From positions 1-14,761 of the forward strand of contig JAFGPF010000037.1 in NCBI GenBank assembly GCA_016926115.1: a DNA stretch of 14,761 nt. Reading direction: 5' to 3'. The notes beneath the pieces are model-generated. The model saw only the letters and a program-made list of their open reading frames with translations, was not told the origin of the DNA and made no database searches. Shown in pieces: positions 1 through 6,440 of the stretch; position 1 is the first letter of the stretch; each line of letters opens with the position of its first letter. Source of the stretch: Dehalococcoidales bacterium (GTDB lineage Bacteria; Chloroflexota; Dehalococcoidia; Dehalococcoidales; RBG-16-60-22). Position numbers and translations under genes: made by a program.

Positions 1-1
1 C

Positions 2-397
2 AGGGACAGCCTGGAAGCCGGGGCGAAAGCGGCGGCAGTCCTGGTGCAGCGGCTGGCAGCGGAGGGTTTCCCCTACGTTTTCCTCAACCTCAATGTGCCG
101 GACCTGCCACTGGATAAAGTAACCGACATCAAACTCACCCGCCTGGCTCATTCCAGCCACATCAACACCATCACGGAAGATAATGAAGGGACGGTCAAGC
201 AGTACCGCATGATACGGGAAAGACTCGTGGGGGCGGAGGCCGAAGGCACGGATATCCAGGCCGTTATCCGGGGAGAAATGTCCCTGACACCCCTTTACAC
301 CTCCTTCTCCGATAAACCCCCGCAGCGCCTCCTGAAAAAGCTGTGCGCCGGGCTGCTCCAGGATATAAAAAAACGCCAGGATAAGGTCGAGCGCTAG
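2..397 (+). CDS. surE: 5'/3'-nucleotidase SurE, C-terminal part (5' truncated)
   Basis: This is the C-terminal half of a SurE-type survival protein, a metal-dependent phosphatase that removes phosphate from nucleoside 5'- and 3'-monophosphates in the cytoplasm. The reading frame is open from base 2, so the gene begins outside the window; about 131 residues remain of a family length near 250. The conserved pieces visible are the strand LNLNVPDLP (residues about 27-35 of the fragment) and the late block GTDIQAVIRGEMSLTPLYT, which matches the SurE ending GTDxxAVxxGxxSITPL. The N-terminal metal site (DD...N) lies outside the window and cannot be checked. The stop codon TAG is 3 bases before acpS, so the two genes are probably co-transcribed. 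The identification rests on recalled family motifs, not on a search. Confidence 0.82.
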   Translation, partial: RDSLEAGAKAAAVLVQRLAAEGFPYVFLNLNVPDLPLDKVTDIKLTRLAHSSHINTITEDNEGTVKQYRMIRERLVGAEAEGTDIQAVIRGEMSLTPLYTSFSDKPPQRLLKKLCAGLLQDIKKRQDKVER

Positions 398-400
398 AAA

Positions 401-766
401 ATGCAGCACCACATCGGCACGGATATCATTGAAATAGAACGAATCCGCCGGGTCATCGACCGCTACGGCGAACGTTTTTTACGCCGCGTCTATACCGAAG
501 AAGAGTTGAGTATCTACGGTCGACGGGCGCATTCGCTCGCCGCCAGCTTCGCCAGCAAGGAAGCGGTGATGAAGGTGCTGGGGACGGGCAACCGGGGCGT
601 CGCCTGGCGGGAAATAGAGACTCTTTACCATCCCAGCGGCAAGCCGCATATCCGGCTCAACGGACGGGCTAAAAAAGAGGCGGAGAGGCTGGGAATAAAA
701 GAGATTGACGTAAGTCTTTCACACTCCAGGGAATACGCCACCGCCACGGCTATCGGCACCACCTAG
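401..766 (+). CDS. acpS: Holo-[acyl-carrier-protein] synthase
   Basis: AcpS transfers 4'-phosphopantetheine from coenzyme A to a serine of apo acyl carrier protein, which activates ACP for fatty-acid synthesis. The 121-residue length is typical of the family. The N-terminal motif GTDIIEIERIR (residues 6-16) carries the Mg-binding Asp8, and the second signature FASKEAVMKVLGTG (50-63) carries Glu54. The C-terminal block VSLSHSREYATATAI (104-118) is the usual family ending. ATG at 401 follows the surE stop after 3 bases; only a weak AGG/GAG lies upstream, so translation may be coupled to surE. The gene ends 6 bases from the stop of the convergent coiled-coil gene. The assignment is secure from the motifs. 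Confidence 0.96.
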   Translation: MQHHIGTDIIEIERIRRVIDRYGERFLRRVYTEEELSIYGRRAHSLAASFASKEAVMKVLGTGNRGVAWREIETLYHPSGKPHIRLNGRAKKEAERLGIKEIDVSLSHSREYATATAIGTT

Positions 767-772
767 CCTCTT

Positions 773-1315
773 TCAATCTACGAAAGAAAGCACTATCCAC
801 AGCACCCAGAGCGCTACCGTAACCCCCAGAGCCACCAAGGAAATCGTAAGCTGCTTTCGCGCCCTGACGTTAGAACTATAAGTGTTGGACTCATCTACCA
901 GCTTGGTTACCAGTCCTTCCAGGTGAGTCATGCGCATGGATAAAGCCCGTAGAGTCGAAGTCTCTATAATTCCGGGAAATGATTCTAAAACAGACTCCAG
1001 TCTTTCACGCTGGGCTTTCATGCTGGTAGAGACAGTATCCCATTCGCTTTGTACCTCATCAACCTGGCTTCTCAGCGTTTCCAGTGCTTCAATATAGGTC
1101 TCGACTCTGGAAGTCCGCCATTTTTCAACATCTTCACTTATATTATTAATATAGGTGCCGAGTTCTTCCACTTTTTCGGCAAGTGAGGTCTCGCCGACAA
1201 TTTCGCCGTAGGCCTCTGAAATTTCCTCCACCTCTTGCCGTATCGCCGCACCAGTTTCCGAAGTTACGGCTAAATCAACTTCTTGTTCAGTACTCTTGGG
1301 ATTACTATTCTCCAT
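773..1315 (-). CDS. Tail-anchored coiled-coil membrane protein, function unknown
   Basis: I do not recognise a named family. With the ATG at 1315 the product is 180 residues. An in-frame TTG at 1330 would add five residues, but the ATG sits properly behind GGGTGG and about 29 bases from a good promoter, so I prefer it. Residues about 25-145 are rich in Glu, Lys, Ser and Thr with spaced hydrophobics, which suggests long alpha-helical, coiled-coil-like segments. A single hydrophobic helix (about 156-178) ends just two residues from the C-terminus and is preceded by the basic run RARKQ (151-155). By the positive-inside rule the helical body should be cytoplasmic and tail-anchored. The gene looks more A/T-rich by eye than its neighbours and has its own promoter. 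A role in envelope scaffolding or signalling is conceivable but unsupported. Confidence 0.72.
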   Translation of the reverse strand: MENSNPKSTEQEVDLAVTSETGAAIRQEVEEISEAYGEIVGETSLAEKVEELGTYINNISEDVEKWRTSRVETYIEALETLRSQVDEVQSEWDTVSTSMKAQRERLESVLESFPGIIETSTLRALSMRMTHLEGLVTKLVDESNTYSSNVRARKQLTISLVALGVTVALWVLWIVLSFVD

Positions 1316-1350
1316 AAACCACCCAATCAAGATACATTATTCAGACTCAA

Positions 1351-1379
1351 AATATAACACTTCTTTACAGCGAGGTCAA
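1351..1379 (-). promoter_or_regulatory. Sigma70-type promoter of the coiled-coil gene
   Basis: Read on the minus strand, a -35 TTGACC (1374-1379) and a -10 TATATT (1351-1356) are separated by exactly 17 bases. The predicted start of transcription is near 1344, giving a leader of about 29 bases before the ATG at 1315. It lies in the 119-base gap after the amidohydrolase, so the coiled-coil gene is probably transcribed on its own. This is consensus matching by eye. Confidence 0.72.
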
Positions 1380-1434
1380 CCATGTCGCCGATTTCTGTTT
1401 TTCCATAAAGCGAGGGAAAGAAGGTATAGACTCA

Positions 1435-2982
1435 TTACCCCTCCCAGACCACCTCCCCGCCGATAACGGTCATTTCCACCCCGATATCCTTGATTTTTTC
1501 CGGGGCGACTCCGGAGGGGTCGTCGCTCAAGACCACCATATCCGCCAGCCTGCCCGGGGTAATCGAGCCCTTGATATCTTCCTCGAAAGACGCGTAAGCG
1601 GCGTTTACCGTGTACATCGCCAGCGCCTGGTGTGGTGAGACGGCTTCCTCCGGCAGGATTACCTGCCCGGACTCCGCTCTGCGGGTGACCGCCCCGTAAA
1701 TCCCCGCCAGCGGATTGACCGGCGAGACCGGCGCGTCCGAGGCGGCGGCGACCACCAGCCCGCTTTCCAGCGGCGACCTTATACGGTAAAGCCACGACAA
1801 TTGTCTGGGGTCGACGGTCGCCAGGTAACGCTCGCCGCTGTAGTAGACAGTCGCGGGGTGGGTAACGATAACCACCCCGAGTTTAGGAAGTCGCTCCAGG
1901 AGACGTGGAGGGCACTCGCTGCAGTGCTCGATGCGGTGTCGCCTGCCGGCGACCGTCGACTGCCTGTCGACGTATTCCAAGGCGTTGATAGCCGACTCTA
2001 TAGCATCCTCGGTGATGGCGTGGAAAGCCAGTTGAAAGCCGGACTGGTGTACATCGAGTACCAGGCGGTTCAGTTCTTCCTGCGTCAGTTCACCCTGACC
2101 CGCCGATTCGCCCAGCATTATCTTCACGGCACCGAGGCGCAGCCACTCATCACCCGAGCCAGTCCCCATACCGTCCGCCTGGAACTCGCGGCGGGTCTCC
2201 GGTCCCGCCATCATGGAGACCCGGCTGTGCAGTCTACCCCCGTCGATATACCTGCGGACAATATCCCATCGACTGCGGTCGTTGCGGTAGGTGGCTTCCT
2301 GGAAAGAGGTGATGCCGTTGGACAGGAAATGCCGGTCGGCAAGGTCGAATGCCTCGTCCAGTTCGGCATCGGAAAGGGGCGGCATGACCTCGCTGCGGAT
2401 ATAGCTCAGCATCTCCACGAGGATGCCGTTGGGCTCGCCGGTTTCAAGGTCGCGCTCGATGCGGGCGCCCTCCGGCTCCGGTGTCTCGCGGTTTATCCCC
2501 GCCAGCGCCAGCGCCCGGCTGTTGAGCACGCAGGCATGGAGGGAGCGGTGGGTTAGCACGACCGGATGGTCCGGGGCTGCCTCATCGAGGTCCCACCGGG
2601 TGGGACAGCGTTTCCCCGCCAGGTAAAATTCGTTATAGTCGGTGCCGCTCAGCCATGTCCCCGGCGGCGTCTTCTCCGCCCGGCGGCGCACGGCCTCCTT
2701 GATATCGGCAATTGAGCGCACCGCCGCCGGACTGAGGTCGATGTCGAGCAGCTTTCTAATCAGCGAAAAGAGGTGGAGGTGGGCGTCGTTGAATCCGGGC
2801 ACGACCGTCCTGCCCTGGCAGTCGATTACCTTCGTCCCGCCGTTGGCCGCCAATTCCAGGACGTCTTTACCGCCGACCGCCAGTATCCTGTCGCCGGATA
2901 CAGCTACCGCCTCCGCGGCAGGCAGTGCGGCATCCATGGTGATTACGTTGGCGTTTTTCAGGATGATATCGGCGTCTGGCAT
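1435..2982 (-). CDS. Metal-dependent amidohydrolase, YtcJ-like (Amidohydro_3)
   Basis: This 515-residue protein belongs to the amidohydrolase superfamily branch that includes YtcJ and D-aminoacylase-like hydrolases; the natural substrate cannot be told from sequence. The N-terminal beta-sandwich strand DIILKNANVITMD is followed by the metal motif GFNDAHLHL (His68, His70). Further candidate ligands are Lys287 in LGAVKIMLGES, His321 in LAFHAITEDA, His353 in RHRIEHC and Asp416 in AAASDAPVSPVNPL. The C-terminal SITPGRLADMVVLSDDP returns to the sandwich domain, so the protein looks complete. No signal peptide is visible, so it should be cytoplasmic. ATG at 2982 has the ribosome-binding site GAGGG. 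The gene diverges from nadE with a promoter region that appears to share a -10 element. Family is confident; specificity is open. Confidence 0.88.
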   Translation of the reverse strand: MPDADIILKNANVITMDAALPAAEAVAVSGDRILAVGGKDVLELAANGGTKVIDCQGRTVVPGFNDAHLHLFSLIRKLLDIDLSPAAVRSIADIKEAVRRRAEKTPPGTWLSGTDYNEFYLAGKRCPTRWDLDEAAPDHPVVLTHRSLHACVLNSRALALAGINRETPEPEGARIERDLETGEPNGILVEMLSYIRSEVMPPLSDAELDEAFDLADRHFLSNGITSFQEATYRNDRSRWDIVRRYIDGGRLHSRVSMMAGPETRREFQADGMGTGSGDEWLRLGAVKIMLGESAGQGELTQEELNRLVLDVHQSGFQLAFHAITEDAIESAINALEYVDRQSTVAGRRHRIEHCSECPPRLLERLPKLGVVIVTHPATVYYSGERYLATVDPRQLSWLYRIRSPLESGLVVAAASDAPVSPVNPLAGIYGAVTRRAESGQVILPEEAVSPHQALAMYTVNAAYASFEEDIKGSITPGRLADMVVLSDDPSGVAPEKIKDIGVEMTVIGGEVVWEG

Positions 2983-2993
2983 AGCGACCCTCG

Positions 2994-3022
2994 TTGACGG
3001 GGTATTTATTAGCCAGTATACT
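2994..3022 (+). promoter_or_regulatory. Promoter of nadE
   Basis: A -35 TTGACG (2994-2999) and a -10 TATACT (3017-3022) are separated by exactly 17 bases. Predicted transcription start is about 3029, leaving a short leader that contains the AAAGGAG ribosome-binding site before the ATG at 3055. The -10 overlaps the -10 of the divergent amidohydrolase promoter. Confidence 0.75.
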
Positions 3023-3043
3023 AATAATAATCACTCCCTGCAA
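3015..3043 (-). promoter_or_regulatory. Divergent promoter of the amidohydrolase gene
   Basis: On the minus strand, TTGCAG (3038-3043) and TATACT (3015-3020) are spaced by exactly 17 bases. Predicted start is about 3008, giving a leader of about 26 bases. The -10 is part of the palindrome AGTATACT (3015-3022), whose other half is the nadE -10. The -35 overlaps the edge of the nadE ribosome-binding site. Confidence 0.62.
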
Positions 3044-3054
3044 AGGAGAAAGCA

Positions 3055-3783
3055 ATGGACAACGAGCAGCAAACCCGCAAGTTGGTGGCGTGGATTAAGG
3101 AAAAGGTTACCGCCGCAGGCTGTAAGGGCATGGTGCTGGGTTTGAGCGGGGGGCTGGACTCCTCGGTGCTGGCGGCGCTGTGCAAACGTGCTTTCCCGGA
3201 AAGCATTCTTGGCATAATCATGCCCTGCCACAGCATCGATACCGACAAATCCCATGCCGGAATCGTCGCCGACCTTTTCAATATACCGACCATGGAAGTA
3301 TGCCTGGACGGTGCTTACGATGCCATGCTCCAGGTGCTCCCGGACTACCAGCCGGATAAAGCTATCGGTAACCTTGCCCGCGCCAACCTCAAAGCCAGGT
3401 TGAGAATGGTTACCCTGTATTATATCGCCAATCAGCTGAAATACCTGGTAGTCGGCTCCGGTAACCGCAGCGAACTGACCGTGGGCTACTTCACCAAGTA
3501 TGGCGACAGCGGCGTGGATATCCTGCCGCTGGGCAAACTGGTCAAGGCGGAGGTCAGGGAACTGGCGCGCTACCTGAAAATCCCGCGGGAAATTATCGAT
3601 AAACCGCCGTCCGCGGGACTCTGGGAAGGCCAGACCGACGAAACCGAGATGGGCTTCAGCTATGAAGCCCTCGACCGCTATATCCTGACGGGAGACGCCC
3701 CGGAGGAACTGAAAAGAAAAATCGAGGCTATGCAAGCCTCCGCCGCCCACAAGTGCGCTACTCCCCCGGTTCCCGATTTCTAG
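3055..3783 (+). CDS. nadE: NH3-dependent NAD+ synthetase
   Basis: NadE catalyses the last step of NAD biosynthesis: deamido-NAD is adenylylated with ATP and amidated with ammonia. The 242-residue length and lack of an N-terminal nitrilase-type glutaminase domain point to the ammonia-dependent form. Signatures are the PP-loop LSGGLDSS (30-37), GSGNRSELTVGYFTKYGD (134-151) and KPPSAGLWEGQTDE (183-196), all typical of the family. ATG at 3055 is preceded by AAAGGAG and a strong promoter. The stop TAG at 3781-3783 overlaps the stop of the convergent glycosidase by sharing CTAG. The identification is secure. Confidence 0.96.
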   Translation: MDNEQQTRKLVAWIKEKVTAAGCKGMVLGLSGGLDSSVLAALCKRAFPESILGIIMPCHSIDTDKSHAGIVADLFNIPTMEVCLDGAYDAMLQVLPDYQPDKAIGNLARANLKARLRMVTLYYIANQLKYLVVGSGNRSELTVGYFTKYGDSGVDILPLGKLVKAEVRELARYLKIPREIIDKPPSAGLWEGQTDETEMGFSYEALDRYILTGDAPEELKRKIEAMQASAAHKCATPPVPDF

Positions 3784-5180
3784 CTGCGGCTCTTTTTTAT
3801 GATTTCCGGGTATTTACGGCTCCCCTCGCGGAGGGTACGCTGCTGCGTCTTATAGTCCACGTGATACAGTCCGAATCGTTTATCGAATCCGTATGCCCAT
3901 TCGAAATTGTCCATCAGCGACCAGTAAAAATAGCCCCTGATATCCATGTCGTCGGTGATAGCTTTATTGAGAACGGCTAAATGGTCCTCGATATACTTAG
4001 CCCGCTTGGTATCGCCATCATCGGCGATGCCGTTCTCCGTGATGTAGATAGGCTTCGAGGTATAGCTGCTTGCCAGCTTGAGGACACGGTAGAGGCCCTC
4101 CGGATAAATTTCCCATCCCATGTCCGTCGTCCTCTCGGGAGGGGCTTTCTCCACGATATCCAGCTTCTGCTTGCCGAAGGGACGTATTTTCCACAGGAAG
4201 CGCATGTAATAGTTCACGCCGATGAAGTCGAAGGCGTCCCGCACGCCGCTGTCGTAATTTACATGTGCCATGCCGGGCATGGTAAACCGGAAGCGCCCGT
4301 CCCGGAGGTATTTCAGGTTGGACTCGGTCATATTCTTATTAAGGAGCCGATTGAACACCACGTCCAGCAGGTTCCAGCGGCTGGGGGGCTCGTAGATTAT
4401 CATCACCACGACCAGTCCCACCCGTGCCTGCGGCTGGATCTCCTTGATGCGGGTATAGGCGGCGGTGTGGGCGCGCATCAGGTTGCGCAGGACCACGGCG
4501 GCTTTTTGCAGGTCCTTCTCCGCCGGCGGGAACATTCCCACGTAGTACCCGCTGAAGGCGTACGCGGACGGCTCGTTGACGGTGCACCACAGCTTGACCC
4601 TGGAACCAAGGCGCCGTACCACGTGCTCTGCGAACCGGGCGAATATTTCCGGAGAATCTTCCCGGAGAAAAGCCCCCTGCTCCTCGAACCAGATGGGATT
4701 GGTAAAGTGGTGCAGCGTGACCATCGGCTCGATGCCGTTAGCCAGCAGCTCGTCGATGACCTGCTCGTAATGGTCCAGCGCCGCTTCGTCGAATTCGCCC
4801 TCCCTCGGCTCGATTTTGCTCCACTCCACCGAAAAGCGATACGCATTCAACGATAGCTCTTTCATATGTTGAATATCTTCCCTGTAACGGTTCCAGTGGT
4901 CGCAGGCGTCTCCGGCTTTCTGTCCGTTGGAAATCCGGGGCTTGCCTTCCTCGTCCACGGCGGACTCGAACCGGTACCAGTTATTGTTGGTGCAGTTGCC
5001 CTCCACCTGGTAGGCTGATGTGGCGCTGCCCCAGAGAAAGTCTTTATCGAAGCGCCAAGACTCTTTCTTCAACTTCTCGATGTCCAGTCGCAAGCCGGTA
5101 TAGCGGTCCCTGAGCCGGAACAGCAATCCGAAATATATAATCGCCAGCGCCGGGACAATCAGCAACCAGAGATATATCAT
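3780..5180 (-). CDS. Membrane-anchored family 1 glycoside hydrolase (beta-glucosidase-like)
   Basis: This 466-residue GH1 enzyme should hydrolyse beta-glycosides with retention of configuration. The catalytic acid/base is Glu203 in TVNEPSAY and the nucleophile Glu382 in YITENGIADDGD. Substrate-site motifs include FLWGSATSAYQVEG (48-61), DHW (94-96), TLHHFTNP (155-162) and DNFEWAYGFDKRFGL (424-438). Phe159 stands where many members have Trp. Residues 1-22 form a hydrophobic helix followed by the basic stretch RLRDRYTGLR, predicting an anchor with the enzyme on the cytoplasmic side; most GH1 enzymes are soluble. I chose ATG 5180 because AAGGAAGG lies 8 bases upstream and because the longer frame to 5240 would start inside the promoter. 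It overlaps nadE by 4 bases at the stop. The substrate could be a glycolipid, but this is inference. Confidence 0.92.
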   Translation of the reverse strand: MIYLWLLIVPALAIIYFGLLFRLRDRYTGLRLDIEKLKKESWRFDKDFLWGSATSAYQVEGNCTNNNWYRFESAVDEEGKPRISNGQKAGDACDHWNRYREDIQHMKELSLNAYRFSVEWSKIEPREGEFDEAALDHYEQVIDELLANGIEPMVTLHHFTNPIWFEEQGAFLREDSPEIFARFAEHVVRRLGSRVKLWCTVNEPSAYAFSGYYVGMFPPAEKDLQKAAVVLRNLMRAHTAAYTRIKEIQPQARVGLVVVMIIYEPPSRWNLLDVVFNRLLNKNMTESNLKYLRDGRFRFTMPGMAHVNYDSGVRDAFDFIGVNYYMRFLWKIRPFGKQKLDIVEKAPPERTTDMGWEIYPEGLYRVLKLASSYTSKPIYITENGIADDGDTKRAKYIEDHLAVLNKAITDDMDIRGYFYWSLMDNFEWAYGFDKRFGLYHVDYKTQQRTLREGSRKYPEIIKKSRS

Positions 5181-5210
5181 TAGACGACCTTCCTTGTCTG
5201 TTTTGGCAGA

Positions 5211-5239
5211 ATTATACCATTTTCCCCGTTCGCTGTTCA
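5211..5239 (-). promoter_or_regulatory. Extended -10 promoter of the GH1 gene
   Basis: On the minus strand, TATAAT (5211-5216) is a perfect -10, preceded by TGG (an extended -10), with TGAACA (5234-5239) as -35 at 17 bases spacing. Predicted start is near 5204, so the leader is about 24 bases before the ATG at 5180. This argues against the upstream in-frame ATG at 5240. Confidence 0.75.
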
Positions 5240-5278
5240 TACAGAACGCTATCCATTAACAATTACTTAATGTGCTAC

Positions 5279-5307
5279 TTGTTTTGGTAAAACTGATGTG
5301 CTATTAT
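5279..5307 (+). promoter_or_regulatory. recA promoter with palindrome in the spacer
   Basis: An extended -10, TGC followed by TATTAT (5302-5307), has a weak -35 TTGTTT (5279-5284) 17 bases upstream. A perfect interrupted palindrome GTTTTGGTAAAAC (5281-5293) overlaps the -35 and enters the spacer, where a repressor such as LexA could block polymerase. Predicted start is near 5314, which leaves only about ten leader bases before the recA ATG at 5324. The promoter call is by consensus; the operator is inference. Confidence 0.55.
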
Positions 5308-5323
5308 CTGGTTGAGGCGAAAT

Positions 5324-6340
5324 ATGACCACGGAGAGAGAAAAAGCACTGGAACTGGCTATCGGCCAGATAGAAAAGCGGTTCGGCAAAGGCTCCATCAT
5401 GAAGATGGGCGATTCAGCCGACCGGCCGCCGATAGCAGCCATTCCAACCGGCTCCCTGGCTTTAGACCTGGCCCTGGGTATCGGAGGGATACCCAGGGGA
5501 CGTATTACAGAAATATTTGGACCCGAATCATCTGGAAAAACTACCTTAGCCCAGCATATAATCGCCGAAGCACAAAAAAGAGGAGGTACGGTTGCCTATA
5601 TCGATGCAGAGCATGCCCTCGACCCCTCTTACGCTGCAAGTTGCGGCGTGAACGTTGACGAATTGCTTATCTCCCAACCGGATACCGGCGAACAGGCACT
5701 GGAAATTTGCGAAGCGCTGGTAAGGAGCAGCGCCGTTGATGCGATAATAATCGATAGCGTCGCCGCTCTGGTTCCCCGGGCTGAAATAGAGGGGGATATG
5801 GGAGACCCGCAGATGGGTCTGCAGGCCCGCCTTATGTCGCAGGCACTCAGGAAACTCGCCGCCGCCATCGGACGAGCCGGTACGGCGGTCATATTCATCA
5901 ACCAGCTGCGGGAAAAGGTGGGTATAGTCTACGGCAACCCGGAAGTAACCACCGGCGGCAGAGCGCTGAAGTTCTACAGCTCGACGAGGATTGAACTGAG
6001 GCGCGCCGAGACTATCAAGCAGGGAAACGAAGCATTAGGCAGTCGTGTCAGAGTTAAGGTAGTTAAGAATAAGGTTGCCCCTCCCTTCCGCACGGCCGAA
6101 TTCGATATCATGTTCGACCACGGAATAAGCAAGGAGGGCAACTTGCTCGATGTTGGTTTGGAGCTGGGGCTTATTAGCAAAGCCGGCGCCTTTTTCTCCT
6201 ACGGTGACATCCGCCTCGGACAGGGACGGGAAGCCGCCAAGAAATACCTGGCGGAAAACACCGAACTTGCCCAGGAAATTGAAGAGAAGATAAGAGCCTC
6301 AGCCAAGACCGCCCATAGTCCATCGCCTGATGAAGAATAA
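5324..6340 (+). CDS. recA: Recombinase RecA
   Basis: RecA forms an ATP-dependent filament on single-stranded DNA, catalyses strand exchange and triggers LexA self-cleavage. The 338-residue protein is complete with no intein. Walker A is GPESSGKTT (66-74), the catalytic Glu is Glu96 in DAEHALD, Walker B is IIIDSVAAL (141-149), loop L1 includes [12 protein letters not shown] (154-165), and [10 protein letters not shown] (191-200) with GNPEVTTGG (204-212) forms the nucleotide-sensing and L2 DNA-binding region. The C-terminus is short and acidic (DEE). I chose ATG 5324 because GAGG lies 6 bases upstream; an in-frame TTG at 5312 would disrupt that site. It is divergent from the glycosidase and followed by an intrinsic terminator and recX. 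Confidence 0.98.
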   Translation: MTTEREKALELAIGQIEKRFGKGSIMKMGDSADRPPIAAIPTGSLALDLALGIGGIPRGRITEIFGPESSGKTTLAQHIIAEAQKRGGTVAYIDAEHALDPSYAASCGVNVDELLISQPDTGEQALEICEALVRSSAVDAIIIDSVAALVPRAEIEGDMGDPQMGLQARLMSQALRKLAAAIGRAGTAVIFINQLREKVGIVYGNPEVTTGGRALKFYSSTRIELRRAETIKQGNEALGSRVRVKVVKNKVAPPFRTAEFDIMFDHGISKEGNLLDVGLELGLISKAGAFFSYGDIRLGQGREAAKKYLAENTELAQEIEEKIRASAKTAHSPSPDEE

Positions 6341-6388
6341 CGGGCAGTTAACAGAATAAATCGGACTTAACAGGAACAGGATAAAGGC

Positions 6389-6423
6389 AAGGCTGAGGCA
6401 CAGGCTTCAGCCTTTATGTTTTT
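6389..6423 (+). terminator. Intrinsic terminator between recA and recX
   Basis: Arm AAGGCTGAGGC (6389-6399), loop ACAG, and arm GCTTCAGCCTT (6404-6414) form an 11-pair stem with one G-U pair. The T-rich tract TATGTTTTT follows at 6415-6423. It ends only 17 bases before the recX ATG. No convincing separate promoter for recX was found in the gap, so partial read-through is likely. Confidence 0.85.
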
Positions 6424-6440
6424 AAGAGGTCTGTAAACAA

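Noticed and set aside
769..787. Hairpin TCTTTC/GAAAGA between acpS and the coiled-coil gene
   Set aside because: Six mostly A-T pairs without a following T-run; not convincing as a bidirectional terminator.
1376..1795. 139-codon minus-strand frame overlapping the amidohydrolase C-terminus
   Set aside because: It is a shifted frame of the real gene, very rich in Gly and Arg, with no motif of its own.
1801..2556. Long plus-strand open frame opposite the amidohydrolase gene
   Set aside because: It lies wholly antisense to a gene with clear metal-binding motifs, shows no recognisable motif, and is explained by GC-rich codon use leaving few stops on the other strand.
3781..3800. Possible nadE terminator with a run of six T bases
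   Set aside because: Only a three-pair stem (AGC/GCT) precedes the T-run, too weak for an intrinsic terminator.
3981..4856. 291-codon plus-strand frame opposite the GH1 gene
   Set aside because: Antisense shadow of a gene with intact GH1 catalytic motifs; the composition is typical of a reversed coding frame and no domain is visible.
5233..5248. CTGT-N4-ACAG and GTTC-N5-GAAC upstream of recA as LexA boxes
   Set aside because: Spacing and arm order match neither the E. coli (CTGT-N8-ACAG) nor the B. subtilis (GAAC-N4-GTTC) box, and the site overlaps the GH1 -35 instead.
5324..6340. Intein or insertion in recA
   Set aside because: The protein is colinear with RecA at 338 residues and all motifs are at normal spacing.
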